This document shows positions 49,592-60,605 of a stretch of DNA of 64,000 bases, in pieces; the first letter of the stretch is position 1; every line of letters starts with the position of its first letter. The notes beneath the pieces are model-generated. The model did not search any database. It saw only the letters and a program-made list of their open reading frames with translations, and was not told the DNA's origin. The DNA is from Lobosporangium transversale (Eukaryota; Mortierellomycota; Mortierellomycetes; Mortierellales; Mortierellaceae), in assembly GCF_002105155.1 (NCBI RefSeq), contig NW_019028985.1, positions 744,001 to 808,000 of the forward strand, read 5' to 3'. The position numbers and the translations under genes were made by a program.

Positions 49592-50457
49592 CTACTCAAT
49601 AGGCTCCAATGCATACATCCTCACTGCAAACAATCCCGGAGGAAAGCCTTTCTGCACTTCATCTTTTAAGAGTCTAAGCCCAGACTTTATAAATATCTCA
49701 TTCCAAACTTGGTTAGACCGGGTCATACTACTGTCTTCTTCATCAATCACAATCCCGACTTTAGCATTGTTTTCCTTGACAAAGATCATACCGCCAGGTT
49801 TGAGACCTTTCTTGCACCGGTTAAAAAACGCGATCAAATCATCTACAAATTAAAATAAAAGGAGCAAATTTAACAACGAAGACTTTTTTTGTTGTTACTT
49901 GCTGATGACGATGTCTTACCATCTGTCAAATGTCCCAAAACCCACTGGCACCAGATCACATCAAAGCGTCCCTCCCAGCTAGTACTTTCAAAATGAAGAT
50001 TCTGAAGGCCAGAGCACCGGACCTCACCGACTTTTCCGGCTTCTATTTCCGGCTTCAGGTATTCTTCTTTGGCCTGCTTCACGAATGCCGCACAATTCTC
50101 GACTAGATCCACATGATCGAACGCTTTACTTAATACCATTTTGGTCACTCGTCCAATGCCGGCTCCACAATCCAGAACATGAGAAGGACCGGATCCCGGC
50201 AAAGGTAGCTTAGCACGCTTTGTGGTTGCCTTATTTACAGTTGATTTTGATGATGATGATGACGCTGTTGCACTTGTTGTGCTGGATCTTTCTACCTTAG
50301 ACTCAGAGAGGTCCACAAACTCGGAGAGAAAGCGCAGGGACATCGCAGCATCAGGCTGTGCAAGCCGCTCCAGTCCGCCAAGCATGCCATTGACAGTTGC
50401 GGGGATGGAGTCCCAATACTTTTCAGCATCAGTGTACCATGTTGAGGACTTTGTTGG
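49592..50457 (-). CDS. TAE1: Protein N-terminal methyltransferase NTMT1/Tae1 (first exon not found)
   Basis: Exons 50457-49920 and 49842-49592 encode 262 residues. The enzyme adds methyl groups from SAM to the alpha-amino group of proteins beginning X-Pro-Lys after Met removal. Diagnostic motifs: WYTDAEKYWDSIPATVNGML, SAM-binding motif I VLDCGAGIGRVTK, DHVDLVE, FDVIWCQWVLGHLTD, then GLKPGGMIFVKEN and the C-terminal GFPPGLFAVRMYAL. A Ser/Thr/Lys-rich insertion of ~30 residues precedes motif I. The exon at 50457 begins after a good acceptor in phase 0, so the start codon must lie in an upstream exon; no candidate fits the phase (MESEK near 50595 does not). Confidence 0.9.
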
Positions 50458-50833
50458 CTATAGCCCATTATTGTTCCGATGTTTAATATCAAATATCACC
50501 AGTCAAAAAAAAAAAAAAAAAAAAAAAAATGCCGTTGAATCAGTTACAAGGCGCTCCTTTAATTATGTAATCGAATCTACTTTTTTCTGATTCCATGAAG
50601 ATTATGATTTGAGTGGTTCCTTCGACTTGCCTCCATGATTTGTCTTTGTCTTCTTGAACCAAAGTTGAAAAGGCAATAATAATAATAATAATATGTAATA
50701 ATAATAATAATAAAAGTCCTTGTAACCGTAACCCTTAATCATTTGTAACAACATCTTTTTTGACTGGAAACAAACAAACGCTGATCTTTCCATTCTTTCC
50801 GTTCATTAGCTTTTTTTTCCTTTCGCCACCTCT
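50458..50833. other. Divergent promoter between NTMT1 and the mitochondrial-type protein
   Basis: Should contain the missing short first exon of NTMT1. It also holds a poly(A) run at about 50502-50529 and (AAT)n stretches at about 50673-50712. Confidence 0.5.
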
Positions 50834-51961
50834 ATGCTGTCCAGAAAGATTCTTTCTACAGGCGCTACCGCCCGTCTCATTCCACTGGCATGTCACCAAC
50901 AGCAGCAACAGTCGACCCGTGCCTTCACAGTTTTTTTAACGTGTCGTAAGGATGTAGACGTTGAGGCTGTACCGACCAACAAGTCGGACAATCCCAAGAC
51001 ATCTTCTTCAAAACCACCCATCCACACAGCGCGTTATCTCCTCGAAGTAGCCGAGCGCCAAAAACGTCAAGAACTTAGAAAAGCAGGTGGTCGTGGTAAC
51101 AATATCACTAATGATACATCATCAACAACACCGTTATCGGAGGGTGGCGAGAAACCCCTTCGCCGCTTCAACTATCGGAACCCTAGACATTTTCAGGACG
51201 AGGCCTCTTCCTCTAAAAATCCTGCCAATATTCCTGTTTCCCGATTCCAGGCTGCTCCTTCAATCCCATATGACACCACCAAGGAGCTACAGTTTGCAGA
51301 CAAGATCGATTGGGAAGTTTCTTCAGTCTTTGAATCCCGTCCTGTCTATGCAAATGTCGCTGCAGGCCGTGGAGCAGTTGCTCCTCTCGGCACCGCTGCT
51401 GTCAACAGCAACAGCTATAACACTATTCTCCCTGGAACAGCTCTCTCAGTCCATGTCACTGGTGTCCGTGCTAACGGGGATCTGGACCCTGAAGTAGAAC
51501 AGAGTTTGATACAGGATCTGGCACCCATTGCCAACAACAACGACAAGGATCACCGCAAGAAATCGGACGTGTCCTCTGTTGAGAATCAACCAATTTTGTT
51601 CCACCTCACACATAACTATCAGGAGATTTTGAACCCCCGCAATGCAGTCAACCGATTCAATAATGGAGGCGTGAAACATGTTGCCAACATCGGCTATGAA
51701 GTCAGCTCAGACGAGTTCAAGGGAGCAGCAGGTGTTGAGGATCAACAGGCAGAAAAGTCATGGAAGCGTCTGGAACGCTTGGGTGGTGATTATACTAGAG
51801 CAAGTGCTCCTGGGTCTTTACTAAATTATAAGAACGTTGGCAAGGAAGGTCGAACAGTACTGGATAATGTGGGTCAGCTGATTGGTCAGAATCGGAGCAT
51901 AGGACTGGAAGATAAGAAAAAGTATTTGAAAGCCGTGGAGAAAGGTTTAGGAAGCTATTAA
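50834..51961 (+). CDS. Unidentified protein with mitochondrial-type N terminus, 375 aa
   Basis: Single exon. The first ~30 residues (MLSRKILSTGATARLIPLAC, then Gln5-Ser-Thr-Arg-Ala-Phe) are basic and hydroxylated with no acids, a likely mitochondrial presequence. The body is hydrophilic: HTARYLLEVAERQKRQELRK, RRFNYRNPRHF, DKIDWEVSSVFESRP, ILFHLTHNYQEILNPRNAVN and a C-terminal KKYLKAVEKGLGSY. No membrane segment and no fold that I recognise. A structural or ribosome-associated role is conceivable; I do not assign one. The start is supported by a pyrimidine-rich leader and by the presequence. Confidence 0.7.
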   Translation: MLSRKILSTGATARLIPLACHQQQQQSTRAFTVFLTCRKDVDVEAVPTNKSDNPKTSSSKPPIHTARYLLEVAERQKRQELRKAGGRGNNITNDTSSTTPLSEGGEKPLRRFNYRNPRHFQDEASSSKNPANIPVSRFQAAPSIPYDTTKELQFADKIDWEVSSVFESRPVYANVAAGRGAVAPLGTAAVNSNSYNTILPGTALSVHVTGVRANGDLDPEVEQSLIQDLAPIANNNDKDHRKKSDVSSVENQPILFHLTHNYQEILNPRNAVNRFNNGGVKHVANIGYEVSSDEFKGAAGVEDQQAEKSWKRLERLGGDYTRASAPGSLLNYKNVGKEGRTVLDNVGQLIGQNRSIGLEDKKKYLKAVEKGLGSY

Positions 51962-52933
51962 GCATTTTACAACGATTTGGGTGCGCTCTTCCCCTTCCTT
52001 GTGCTGAGCGTTTATTTTTTTGCATTTTTTTTTTTTTTCTTTTTTCTTTTCTTTTTAAAGGCTTTAACAACATAGAGGAAGTAAATATAACTGTTTGTAT
52101 AATTCTTTTTTTATTATTGTTATGCCTTGAGATGTTCTTCAGACGTGGGTAAGCAGAATTAATGTAGTTGGTAATGATTTTGTTGAGAACAAACCCAACA
52201 CTATTTCTAAGACACCCTCAATATATGAGATTGAGCAGTCCTTAATACCATTTACCTTTGAGCTCCTGAAGCCTTCAAGGAAGGACCGGAGCATAGTCTC
52301 TACAAACTACCTTGGTTAGCTTTTACGGATCTAATAGTGTGAAGAAGATGGTTTGAAAAAGAAATCTGCGTATAGTGACGCATTCAAAACTGCTGATCCG
52401 TCTGCAAGAACACACATGAAAGTATTTAACCTTGCACTACTCGTTTATGGGAATGTAAAGCTCGAGACATCCATCAGACTACTATCGTCTCACGATTTAC
52501 TCAAGGGCTTTATTTATCTGAAAGCACAGCATCCGTATGTCCCATTCAGACCCCGTGTATGCCTTTCTGTCGGTCATCTCTACTTGCGCACTCTTTGTGT
52601 GCGTGTATGTGTATGCAGATGTAAATTGAGAGGCAACTGCACTGGATCACATTATGTATCCGCTGATAACACTTTACAATAACAATACGTCCTTGGTGTG
52701 GTGCAGGGAATCTTGGTCTAGATATACTCAACGCTTTGACAGAATCGCACCATTACAACGTCCACCTGCCTGCTTCTTTATAGCTTAATATTCCAACTTA
52801 TTTTTTGATTGCCCCACCGGGAAAGTTGTAAGTTGGCTTGAAAGCATCTCATCCAATTTATTGGACGGATCAAGGGAAAAATGTTTCCAGCTATTGTTTA
52901 AGTTTTTTTTTTTTTTTTTTTTTTCTTCTTCAA
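51962..52933. other. Convergent 3' intergenic region, ~1 kb
   Basis: Between the stops of the mitochondrial-type protein and the PAXX-like gene. It has T-rich runs at 52027-52055 and 52903-52924. A 109-codon ORF at 52353-52682 has no protein-like features. No gene is called. Confidence 0.55.
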
Positions 52934-53300
52934 TTATTCGTCGTCTTCTTCGTCGCTTCCAAACTCGGTTCCCTTTGCGACAACGCCCCTATATTGAGAC
53001 AGATGGAACAAACAATACTTCAATAACGACAGCAAAGCATTATATTATGTTAGAATAAAAATGTAGTGATAGTTAAACCGATATATTGCATACTTTTTCA
53101 TCCGGGGGTTTAGAGCACTGATGCCTTTGCGCTTCTTTAACAACTGTTCCTTCACCATCATTGCCATTTGTGTATTTTTTGAGTTTGGGCGACCTTTGTT
53201 CGCTCCAAGACCGCCATGCAAACCTTGATCCATAATACGAATCGAAAGAAGGAAAAAGCTGTTAATACATATATATATATATATCAGTTTGAAAACGTCG

Positions 53301-53335
<35 letters not shown>

Positions 53336-54261
53336 CCAGTCTTATAGACTGATAGACTTACCGCTTCCAGCTTTCATTAATTGAGCATGAAGTTTATCAA
53401 TTTCCCGCTTCAGATCTGCATTTTCAGATTTGAGGTTGTCGCGTTCCAATTTCAAATCGATTAAACTCTTGCCATCATCACCAATTGTGTTGGCTCCGTT
53501 TTCTGCTTTTGTGGACTCTGCGCCTGCTTCATTCATACTTGTTGATTCAGATGGTATTGAAGTCCCTCCACGCAAACTGCATCCATGAGCTTGTATGAAT
53601 CTGGCGCACTATTTGAAAAAAAAAATAAAAAATAAAAAATCTGATTAACATTTGTTAAATCATTATGCTTGCCCTTATTGCTACTCTTTCTTTAAACGAC
53701 TTACCTCAAACATAAATTCACCAATTTTCTCGCCTCGACTTGCATGATTGACTGGATACATATCAATGACAATGGTTTCTAAAGTGCTGGAGCTACTGCC
53801 TGTTCGTGAATGAACATCGTTGTCAACAATGACTCTACATTCCCGTGTACTCATGTCCACAATATGGAAAGACCCTTCCAGAATTGCTCTCTTGAATCGC
53901 TTTGCAAACGACGTCCAATTCGCATCTCCTGTGATCGCGATCTAGTATCATTAAACAATGAAAGATATTATCAGCCAATATATATATATATATATACATG
54001 AATTCATAAGGATATAGGTATGGATATGAATATGAATAGATCTTTTTTCCATACTAAATCTTCTAGATCATCGCGTCGATATTCACGTTCAAAGTAGGCT
54101 TTCCCTGTAAACGCACTAAGGATCCAACCTCCAGCTTCGTCCTCATCCACGTTGTCATCAGCTGCCAAGAGCACTTGTGAATAAAAGATGGCTTTTCCTG
54201 TTGTGGAATGAGTTAACTGCACCAATTGATGCAATTCGAAGAGAGGTTGGTACTTTGTCAT
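52934..54261 (-). CDS. PAXX: PAXX-like non-homologous end-joining factor (XRCC4 superfamily)
   Basis: Five exons, 54261-54055, 53941-53705, 53608-53362, 53223-53094 and 52988-52934, sum to 291 aa. The layout follows the XRCC4/XLF/PAXX superfamily: an N-terminal beta-sandwich head with a strand reading GGWILSAFTGKAYFE, helical ITGDANWTSFAKRFKRAIL, strands FHIVDMST and ETIVIDMYPV, then a helix GEFMFECARFIQ. A Ser/Thr/Glu linker and a coiled-coil stalk follow (LIDLKLERDNLKSENADLKR). The tail reads GISALNPRMKK then GVVAKGTEFGSDEEDDE. This resembles the Ku-binding PAXX C terminus (Ser, x, x, Asn-Pro, basic pair, then acidic end). The last 55-nt exon supplies the acidic tail. Such factors bridge Ku-bound DNA ends. 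XRCC4/Lif1 or XLF are alternatives; the tail favours PAXX. Confidence 0.68.
53302..53335. repeat. 34-nt poly(T) tract in a PAXX-like intron
   Basis: Uninterrupted T run between exons 3 and 4 of the minus-strand gene, so it is A-rich in the transcript. Confidence 0.95.
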
Positions 54262-54326
54262 TGCTACAACTTGATGCCGGTCAACAGATGGTCGGAGTGG
54301 CGATGAGGAGAAATATATATTTCTGG

Positions 54327-54330
<4 letters not shown>

Positions 54331-54362
<32 letters not shown>
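54331..54362. repeat. 32-nt poly(A) tract
   Basis: Uninterrupted A run about 70 bp upstream of the PAXX-like start and 74 bp from the left end of the Tc1 element. Confidence 0.95.
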
Positions 54363-54365
<3 letters not shown>

Positions 54366-54435
54366 TCAATTCACTTTATACTTAATATTTGGTGGCAAAA
54401 CAAATTGGCACTTAATAAGGGTACATATACATGTA

Positions 54436-54463
54436 CAGTCACATGAAGAAATTTTACGGCAAA
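54436..54463 (+). repeat. Left terminal inverted repeat of the Tc1 element
   Basis: 28 bp, starts CAGTCACATGAAG and ends TACGGCAAA; 26 of 28 match the right end. Confidence 0.9.
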
Positions 54464-54635
54464 TTCTATTTTTTTTGTAATTTTTTGAGCACCCTTGACA
54501 AACAGATCATAGACAACATACACAAAGACTTTATCAATCAACATGAAACTTTAGAATTCGTTAAAGAGGTCGATTTTGTTTCTTTATGGAGGTTTTGAGG
54601 ATATACTGTATGAAAGGTAAAAGTACTATGTGGGT

Positions 54636-55649
54636 TTAATAATGAGTGTGCCCACCTTTAGCCTTCCTCACTTCTTTCAGCCTGTTGGGCATGGAATCAA
54701 CAAGGCTTGCCAGTTTCTCTTGTGGCAAATTATTCCACTCCTTAGTAAGAGCTACTGCGAGACTGGGGAGATCTCTTGGTCCTCTGGAGCGCTTATCGAG
54801 TGCATTAGCGAGAAATGACCATACACGCTCGATGGGGTTTATATCCGGAGAACATGCTGGCCAGTCTGGAATCCTAGAGATGTTGTTATTTTCACGCCAT
54901 TCTTTTGCTATCTTACAAGTATGGACTGGAGCATTATCCTCCATGAGAATGCCGCCCTCTACTTCAGCCATAAACCTGATTAGTTCAACTTTATATACAT
55001 CTTCCACAAAACACTGCCCATCTCTACGACCTCGTTTAAATATAACCAACCGAGACTTTTTGGTTGATGTGAATGCCCCCCAGACCATCAAGGATGTTCT
55101 ACCACTCTTGAAAGTGGGTATAAGGCAATCGTGGTCGTACTTTTCCTCCGCCGTACGCCAAACTCTTATCTTACGGAAATTCTCGCCAACTTCAAATGAC
55201 GATTCATCAGTCCAAACTACCCGACTCCAATCTTCATTGGACCAACTCTCGTACTTTTTGGCAAAAGCCAGTCGCTTCTTCATATGATCTTCATTTAAGT
55301 ATGGTTTTGGAACCGCGATCCGGCTGAAGATACCCAGTGAATGCAATATCTCTGCAACGGTCCTTGTGCACACTTTCTTCGCCAATTGATTGGTGATGTC
55401 CTTAAGAGTGGCTCTCCTTTCTCTCTTTGTGCAGCGCACTATGCTCCTGATATCTCTTTCACTCAGTGCTCTTGGTCGTCCTGGGGCGGGGGCGCGAGCG
55501 GTGGTACCTCTTTTGTAATATCTTTGAATAATAGTGTAGACCGTTGATCTTGATACATTACGTTTCAGCGCGATCTCCGCATCCTTCATTCCCGCAAGAT
55601 GCATTCCAACCATGATAGCTTTATCCTCGATATCCAAATTTAAAGGCAT
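54636..55649 (-). CDS. Tc1/mariner-family transposase
   Basis: 337 aa, intronless, ATG to TAA without interruption. The N-terminal helix-turn-helix part reads IMVGMHLAGMKDAEIALKR, then VSRSTVYTIIQRYYK; a GRPRALSERD hook follows between the two DNA-binding halves. The catalytic triad is visible: first Asp in VVWTDESSF, second Asp in LMEDNAPVHT, Glu in SPDINPIERVW. I count 35 residues between the second Asp and the Glu (34 in classical Tc1). The enzyme would cut and paste the surrounding element through its inverted repeats. Confidence 0.95.
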   Translation of the reverse strand: MPLNLDIEDKAIMVGMHLAGMKDAEIALKRNVSRSTVYTIIQRYYKRGTTARAPAPGRPRALSERDIRSIVRCTKRERRATLKDITNQLAKKVCTRTVAEILHSLGIFSRIAVPKPYLNEDHMKKRLAFAKKYESWSNEDWSRVVWTDESSFEVGENFRKIRVWRTAEEKYDHDCLIPTFKSGRTSLMVWGAFTSTKKSRLVIFKRGRRDGQCFVEDVYKVELIRFMAEVEGGILMEDNAPVHTCKIAKEWRENNNISRIPDWPACSPDINPIERVWSFLANALDKRSRGPRDLPSLAVALTKEWNNLPQEKLASLVDSMPNRLKEVRKAKGGHTHY

Positions 55650-55742
55650 GGTGGTTTTTTCAAGTTGTTATTGTTGTGAAAAATGAGAAAAAGAAAGAGA
55701 GAGGATGATGCTATCTTCGCGTCAATTATTTTCTAAATTTAT

Positions 55743-55770
55743 TTTGCCGTATAATTTTTTCATGTGACTG
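55743..55770 (-). repeat. Right terminal inverted repeat of the Tc1 element
   Basis: Reverse complement starts CAGTCACATGAAA and ends TACGGCAAA; followed by the TA duplication. Confidence 0.9.
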
Positions 55771-56112
55771 TACATGTTTGAATAAAAACCACGTGTTTTT
55801 TTTTTTTTTTTTAATGCGTTGTTGTTTCTAGTTTCTATGATGATGGAAAAAAAACAATAAAAAAAAAAAAAGGAACGAACTATGACGAGAAAGAAAAAAA
55901 AAAGGACAAAAAAGACAACAGAACAAAGCAAAAATGAAGAGGAAAAAAAAAGAAAGAAAAAAAAAATACTTACAACAGTGCTGGTATAGAAAAAGAAAAG
56001 AAAATAAATATAAATAAAAGCTGAGGCTGTTATCTAGGCTAAATATACAGAAACTATTAAGTGGGCTATGTAAAAGAAAAACGAAATCAAGAAGCAATCA
56101 ACAAGAAACAAG

Positions 56113-56149
<37 letters not shown>

Positions 56150-56332
56150 ACACTTCGGTATTAATGATTTTCTTTTGGTGTTCGAGTGGTGAGGCAATGA
56201 AGGGAAAAGGATAAAAATAATAATAGTAATAATAATAGTAATAATAATAATAAAATAGCAAAATAATAAAAGTAATAGATGATAAAGGAAGAAAAGGTTG
56301 GAGGAGCATGGATTTCTGCCTCTTTTCCTTTT
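55771..56332. other. Low-complexity A-rich interval
   Basis: Dominated by A/G-rich sequence, a 34-nt poly(A) run and (TAA)n-type repeats at about 56217-56272. It forms the 3' flank of the GATA/PHD gene. No gene. Confidence 0.65.
56113..56146. repeat. 34-nt poly(A) tract
   Basis: Uninterrupted A run about 190 bp beyond the stop of the GATA/PHD gene. Confidence 0.95.
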
Positions 56333-59304
56333 TTACTTGGATCGTGCAGAGAGAGGCTCTCCAGAGATAGAGGCTCTGATTCCACGAGAACGACCTTTTT
56401 CAGTCGCAGAACCGGCTGCGGCCAATGAACCCATGGCAGCAGCTGCGACGGGCTTGGGAGTAGACATAAGAGGCAAGCGCTTCTTGGGAAGCTCAACACA
56501 GACGCGACGCTTCTTGACATTTTCTTTGCAAGCCTCATCGCAGAACCAGGACTTCTCCGACAACGCAATGCTATCAGGAATAGGAGTCTCACCATGGCAC
56601 TTCTGATGGAAGGCCTTAGGACATCCTTCGCAACGAACCATGACGTTGCCTGCAAATGACTCTTGTGATTGACAACCGTGACAGACTGTTATGATGAGAA
56701 ATAAGAAATCACAAAGTCGAAATCTTAATTAGTAAAAATGGCACTGAAAAGAATGCCAAGTAAAAATAAATTAATAGAGTGGCAGGACGACACTTACAGT
56801 GCTGCAAGACTGGGCGGATGCGCTGGTCAACAGTCTCGTGGGCGTAGCTAGTCAAGTCTAAACGAGGAAGCTTACAGGCGAAGCCATATCCCTTGAAGTC
56901 GCAGCCGTGCTTATTGCACAGTGTGCGCTTGCCCCATGGGCCAGGACGCCAGTTCACACCCTCAGTCGTGCCGCAGTATCGGCACCAGTCAATGTTTGCC
57001 TTGGTCAAAATCTGGAAAAGCGTAAGAGGCTTGCCATTTCGAGCATCGGATGATGCTTTGGCAGAAATAGAAGGAGCAGGGGATGCAGACAAGGAAGCAG
57101 CAGCTGAGGAGACAGTAGCGGACTCGACCTTGTTAGCCAACTGCTGTTGCTTTTTCTCTGTCTGCAAATTCTGCATTGGCAGAACAACCTTTGTGTCAGG
57201 GACTCTGGTCTTGATTTTCCTGCCTGCAGCTCTTTCAACCTCCTCCTTACTAGGACCATGCCAAGTACCTCGACGTCTGTGAATAGTGCGCGAACATAAA
57301 AGAGATATTGATAAATATAATGAGAATAAAGTACAACCACATGCAGGCGCATATATACAAACGAAGTCCCTCTTCTTCCATTAACCACCACTATCAATAT
57401 CAGATGAAGTAAAATATATACCTGACAGGGGCCTCATAATCCTCAACCTCAGAGAGGTCCGAGTCGCTGTCATCACTAGAGCTCATGGCATCAATCTGCA
57501 TTTGGTTTCCGGAATGATAACCAAAATCAGCTTCATCATCTGAAGAGGAATAATTGTCCTCTGACAAATAGGCATTATGGCCTACCCCCTGATCAGCTTC
57601 AACCACAAACAAATCAGAAGGAACGATGGTCGCAGCCATATCCTTGTCTTGATTGATCTTGTGATCATCCTCCTCATCATCTTCATCATCCGAATGATCC
57701 AATTCTGGATGGTAATCATATTCCTCATGAGTAGGAGGAGCAAAGCACACGATCTCGGGCATAGAAGGGGAAGTAGGTGTCAGATGGCGAACATGACGAG
57801 TCTGGAAAAGTGACCGCTTGCTAGTCATGTATGTGTCCACAGATGACTCTGCATCACTGAGCTCCGCATCATCATCACCAGCATTGGATGCTGGAGGCGA
57901 TGCTGGGCCAGCAGAAACCATCTCAACTGAGAGCACTCTTCGGCGCTTTGTGGCGGAGATACCACCGAATAGGAAAGCATCTGAATTGCTCAAAAAGTCA
58001 TACGAGTGCTTACGGGCATTGCAGACGGGGGGTGTGGGTAGACTTGACATGGCAGCAAAGTCTCTGGTATCACAGATAGAAACGGGAATGAACATTGGTC
58101 TCTTCATATCGACAATAATATTGGAAGCATCTAATCATTCATATTAGAACAGGCCATGCCAAATAGGCAGGATAGAATTCTGTTAGTCATCCATGATGAC
58201 CCAGTAAATGCCGACCCTTAGATGAGGGCTAGGGGGTTGTAAAGTCGGGACAAAAAAAAAAAAAAAAAAGGGCAAGGCCCAAGGCGAAGGGAATGGGACG
58301 AAACGACGGGATATGCAGACACGTAGCAGCCAATGCCACCAAAAATACATAGAAAGACGGAACATTTACACAAGGAGAGAGGGAAAGGTAGGGGGAGCTC
58401 GTGTCGTGTCGTGTCGTGGTGTCATGTCAAATCAAATCAAATCGAATACAAAGACATGTACATGTTGCACATATGGCTGGAGATACATTTTACATTTTAC
58501 ATTTTACACAGAGAGAAAAAAAAAAATTGAGCACAAAGCGTGCGGATGCGATAAAAAAAGATGTCCAGAAAATAGACAAATCCAACTCATGAACTCAAAA
58601 GCTTGGTCATACAGAAACAACATAAAATAAATATATTGCAAAATAGTGCGGGGGATAAAGGATTGGAATACAGCCATTTGCTGGGAAAAGAAAACACAGC
58701 AGTAGACAGTAGCAGTGCAACAATAGATCATTCTGGTTTTGGTTATTTTTTTATTACCTTCGCATGCTGACATACACTCCCCCTCTTCTGACTGTTGTTG
58801 TTCCTGAGACTCGGTGATGTCCACAGACTCTGCACACTCCTCGGCAACATATAGACGATCTTCAGTCTCACTTTCCATGAATGGAGACATAGGCGTCATA
58901 GGATGTTCTTCATCATGATGAGTGGGTGTGCTAAAGCCAGAGTCAGAGTCACTATCGAAACAGCTAGAAGAGGATTCGTTCGAGTATAGTTCAACGTCAT
59001 CATAGAGCATGGTAGAAGACAGGAAAACATCATTGATGACATTCTTGGGTTGGCTACTGCCATCAAAGGAGATAGTGGGCTGAGTGCTGCTCGAATATAC
59101 TACAGATGGAGTAGAAAGGTCCTTGGCGAGGACACCTGTTGGGGTAGAGAGGGTTGGTGCTGGGGATGAGGGGGTGATAATGTTAGCCCAGGGGTTAATG
59201 CTGTCATTCAAAGTCATGGCTGGTGAAGGGAGTGGGGAAGCTATCGTTGCTGCAGCTGCAGCAAGGTGATGGCTGTGATATGAGATATGGGATTTGGACA
59301 TCAT
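56333..59304 (-). CDS. GATA-like plus PHD zinc-finger protein, 695 aa
   Basis: Four exons, 59304-58758, 58130-57422, 57276-56798 and 56685-56333, join in frame. The N-terminal ~400 residues are Ser/Thr/Pro/Asp-rich with several acidic patches (DDEDDEEDDHK), possible activation regions. At about 517-544 a GATA-type finger: WCRYCGTTEGVNWRPGPWGKR, then LCNKHGC. The first three Cys fit C-X2-C-X18-C, but the fourth ligand position is His (CNKH) with a Cys two residues later. Next is a PHD finger at 580-631: CHGC, CEGC, FHQKC, WFCDEAC, a full Cys4-His-Cys3 set with the exon 3/4 junction just before it. The C terminus is basic. Probably a nuclear chromatin or transcription factor; partner genes unknown. 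A 627-bp intron 1 separates the first two exons. Confidence 0.85.
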
Positions 59305-60574
59305 GATATGGATGCTGTGTAAGTGTGCGTGCGTGCGTGAGTGTGATGCGTGTGTTGTGAAAGAATAGAGCAAAAGGAAGAGCGAACGGGGCGGGGGCGT
59401 TCGAGAGAGGCGCTAGGAAATGAAAAGAATGAGCACGCGGGTAAAGAGGAGGGAAGAGAAGGCGAGGTGAGGAGGAGGAGAGGAAGGAGAGTAGAGGGAA
59501 ATTGGTGGATGAAAACAAAAAAGAAAAAGAAGGAGAAATGAAAACGAGTGCTGATGAAGGAACCAAGAAAAGAGAAGCAACAAAGCTGATGGCCATGCTC
59601 ATTATTATTACACATCTCTTATTTTCTTTAACCCTTTCTTTTCCCTTTGTAAAAATGTATCCGCCTTTGTTAGTCTTTTTTGTGATGGGTTGACAAACAC
59701 AGACGAGCAAAGGTGTAAAGGGAAGGCATGGACGGTGATTTTTTGGATTATTTCTTGAAACTAAACCCACTTGAATGAATTGGATTCGCCAACCAAAACT
59801 GGACAACTCTGAGCAAGGTGGCCAAGTGGTGAAGTGGTGAAGTGGAGAAGCAAAATATAATCAAGTAATAATTATAGCAATTTGAATGTATTGTAGCAAT
59901 ATACACAATCAAACATAACAATACAGGGATAGAATACTGACCCAATTCATTCATTAGACCGTTAAAAATCCTATTTTTGTATGGGCCATCGAAAAAAGAA
60001 AAAAAAGACAAGATATCTAAAGATTGTTTGTTTGGGTCTTATTAACCCGCCTGTTCGTGTCTGTTGGCTGGACTAGGATGCCCATCCTACATGATCATAG
60101 GCGTTTGATTGGCTATTACTGTTCAAATATAAAAATCCGCTTATTTAATACCTTTGCTTTTTCAATCGCCCATTTGTACGTAAAACGATAAAATAAAACT
60201 TGTTTGTGTGTGTGCTGCAAAAGAGAGATGGGTGTTGTTTGTTTGGGTCAAATCTCTGTCTCCCGCGGTCTATTGCTCTCTTTTTTTTTGCCTCGCACTT
60301 GAAGATGATGGAAGGATGAGTGGCCATGAGTAGGCCCTTTTTTTCTCAACGTCCTTGATGTGATGAAAGACATGATATCAATATCTTATGTACTATTCTA
60401 CGGCTCTTTGATCTAAAGATATTCTTGAAGATCCCTCAGCCCGAATATTAGCCACTCTTAGGAGTCATATAAGCCTGTGGTCATCGACACAGTCAATCTT
60501 AGTGATGTCTATGAAAGGTCAGACAGGGTTGCACCAATTGGGGTGTTCTCTTACATGTTTATACATGGGAATTC

Positions 60575-60605
<31 letters not shown>

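Larger units (their letters stand above)
54436..55770 (-). mobile_element. Complete Tc1/mariner transposon, 1335 bp
   Basis: Both ends begin CAGTCACATGAA and match over 28 bp with two mismatches (left 54436-54463, right 55743-55770). They are flanked by TA at 54434-54435 and 55771-55772, the target duplication of this superfamily. Inside is one uninterrupted transposase ORF on the minus strand. Intact ORF and near-identical ends suggest recent, possibly current, mobility. The insertion lies between the PAXX-like promoter and the GATA/PHD gene. Confidence 0.93.

Noticed and set aside
52353-52682. 109-codon plus-strand ORF
   Set aside because: No domain, no presequence or splice extension, and Cys/Val-rich repeats at the end; looks like chance.
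54262-54369. Upstream Met extension of the PAXX-like protein through poly-Phe
   Set aside because: It reads straight through the 32-nt poly(A) tract; the Met at 54261 starts the conserved head domain.
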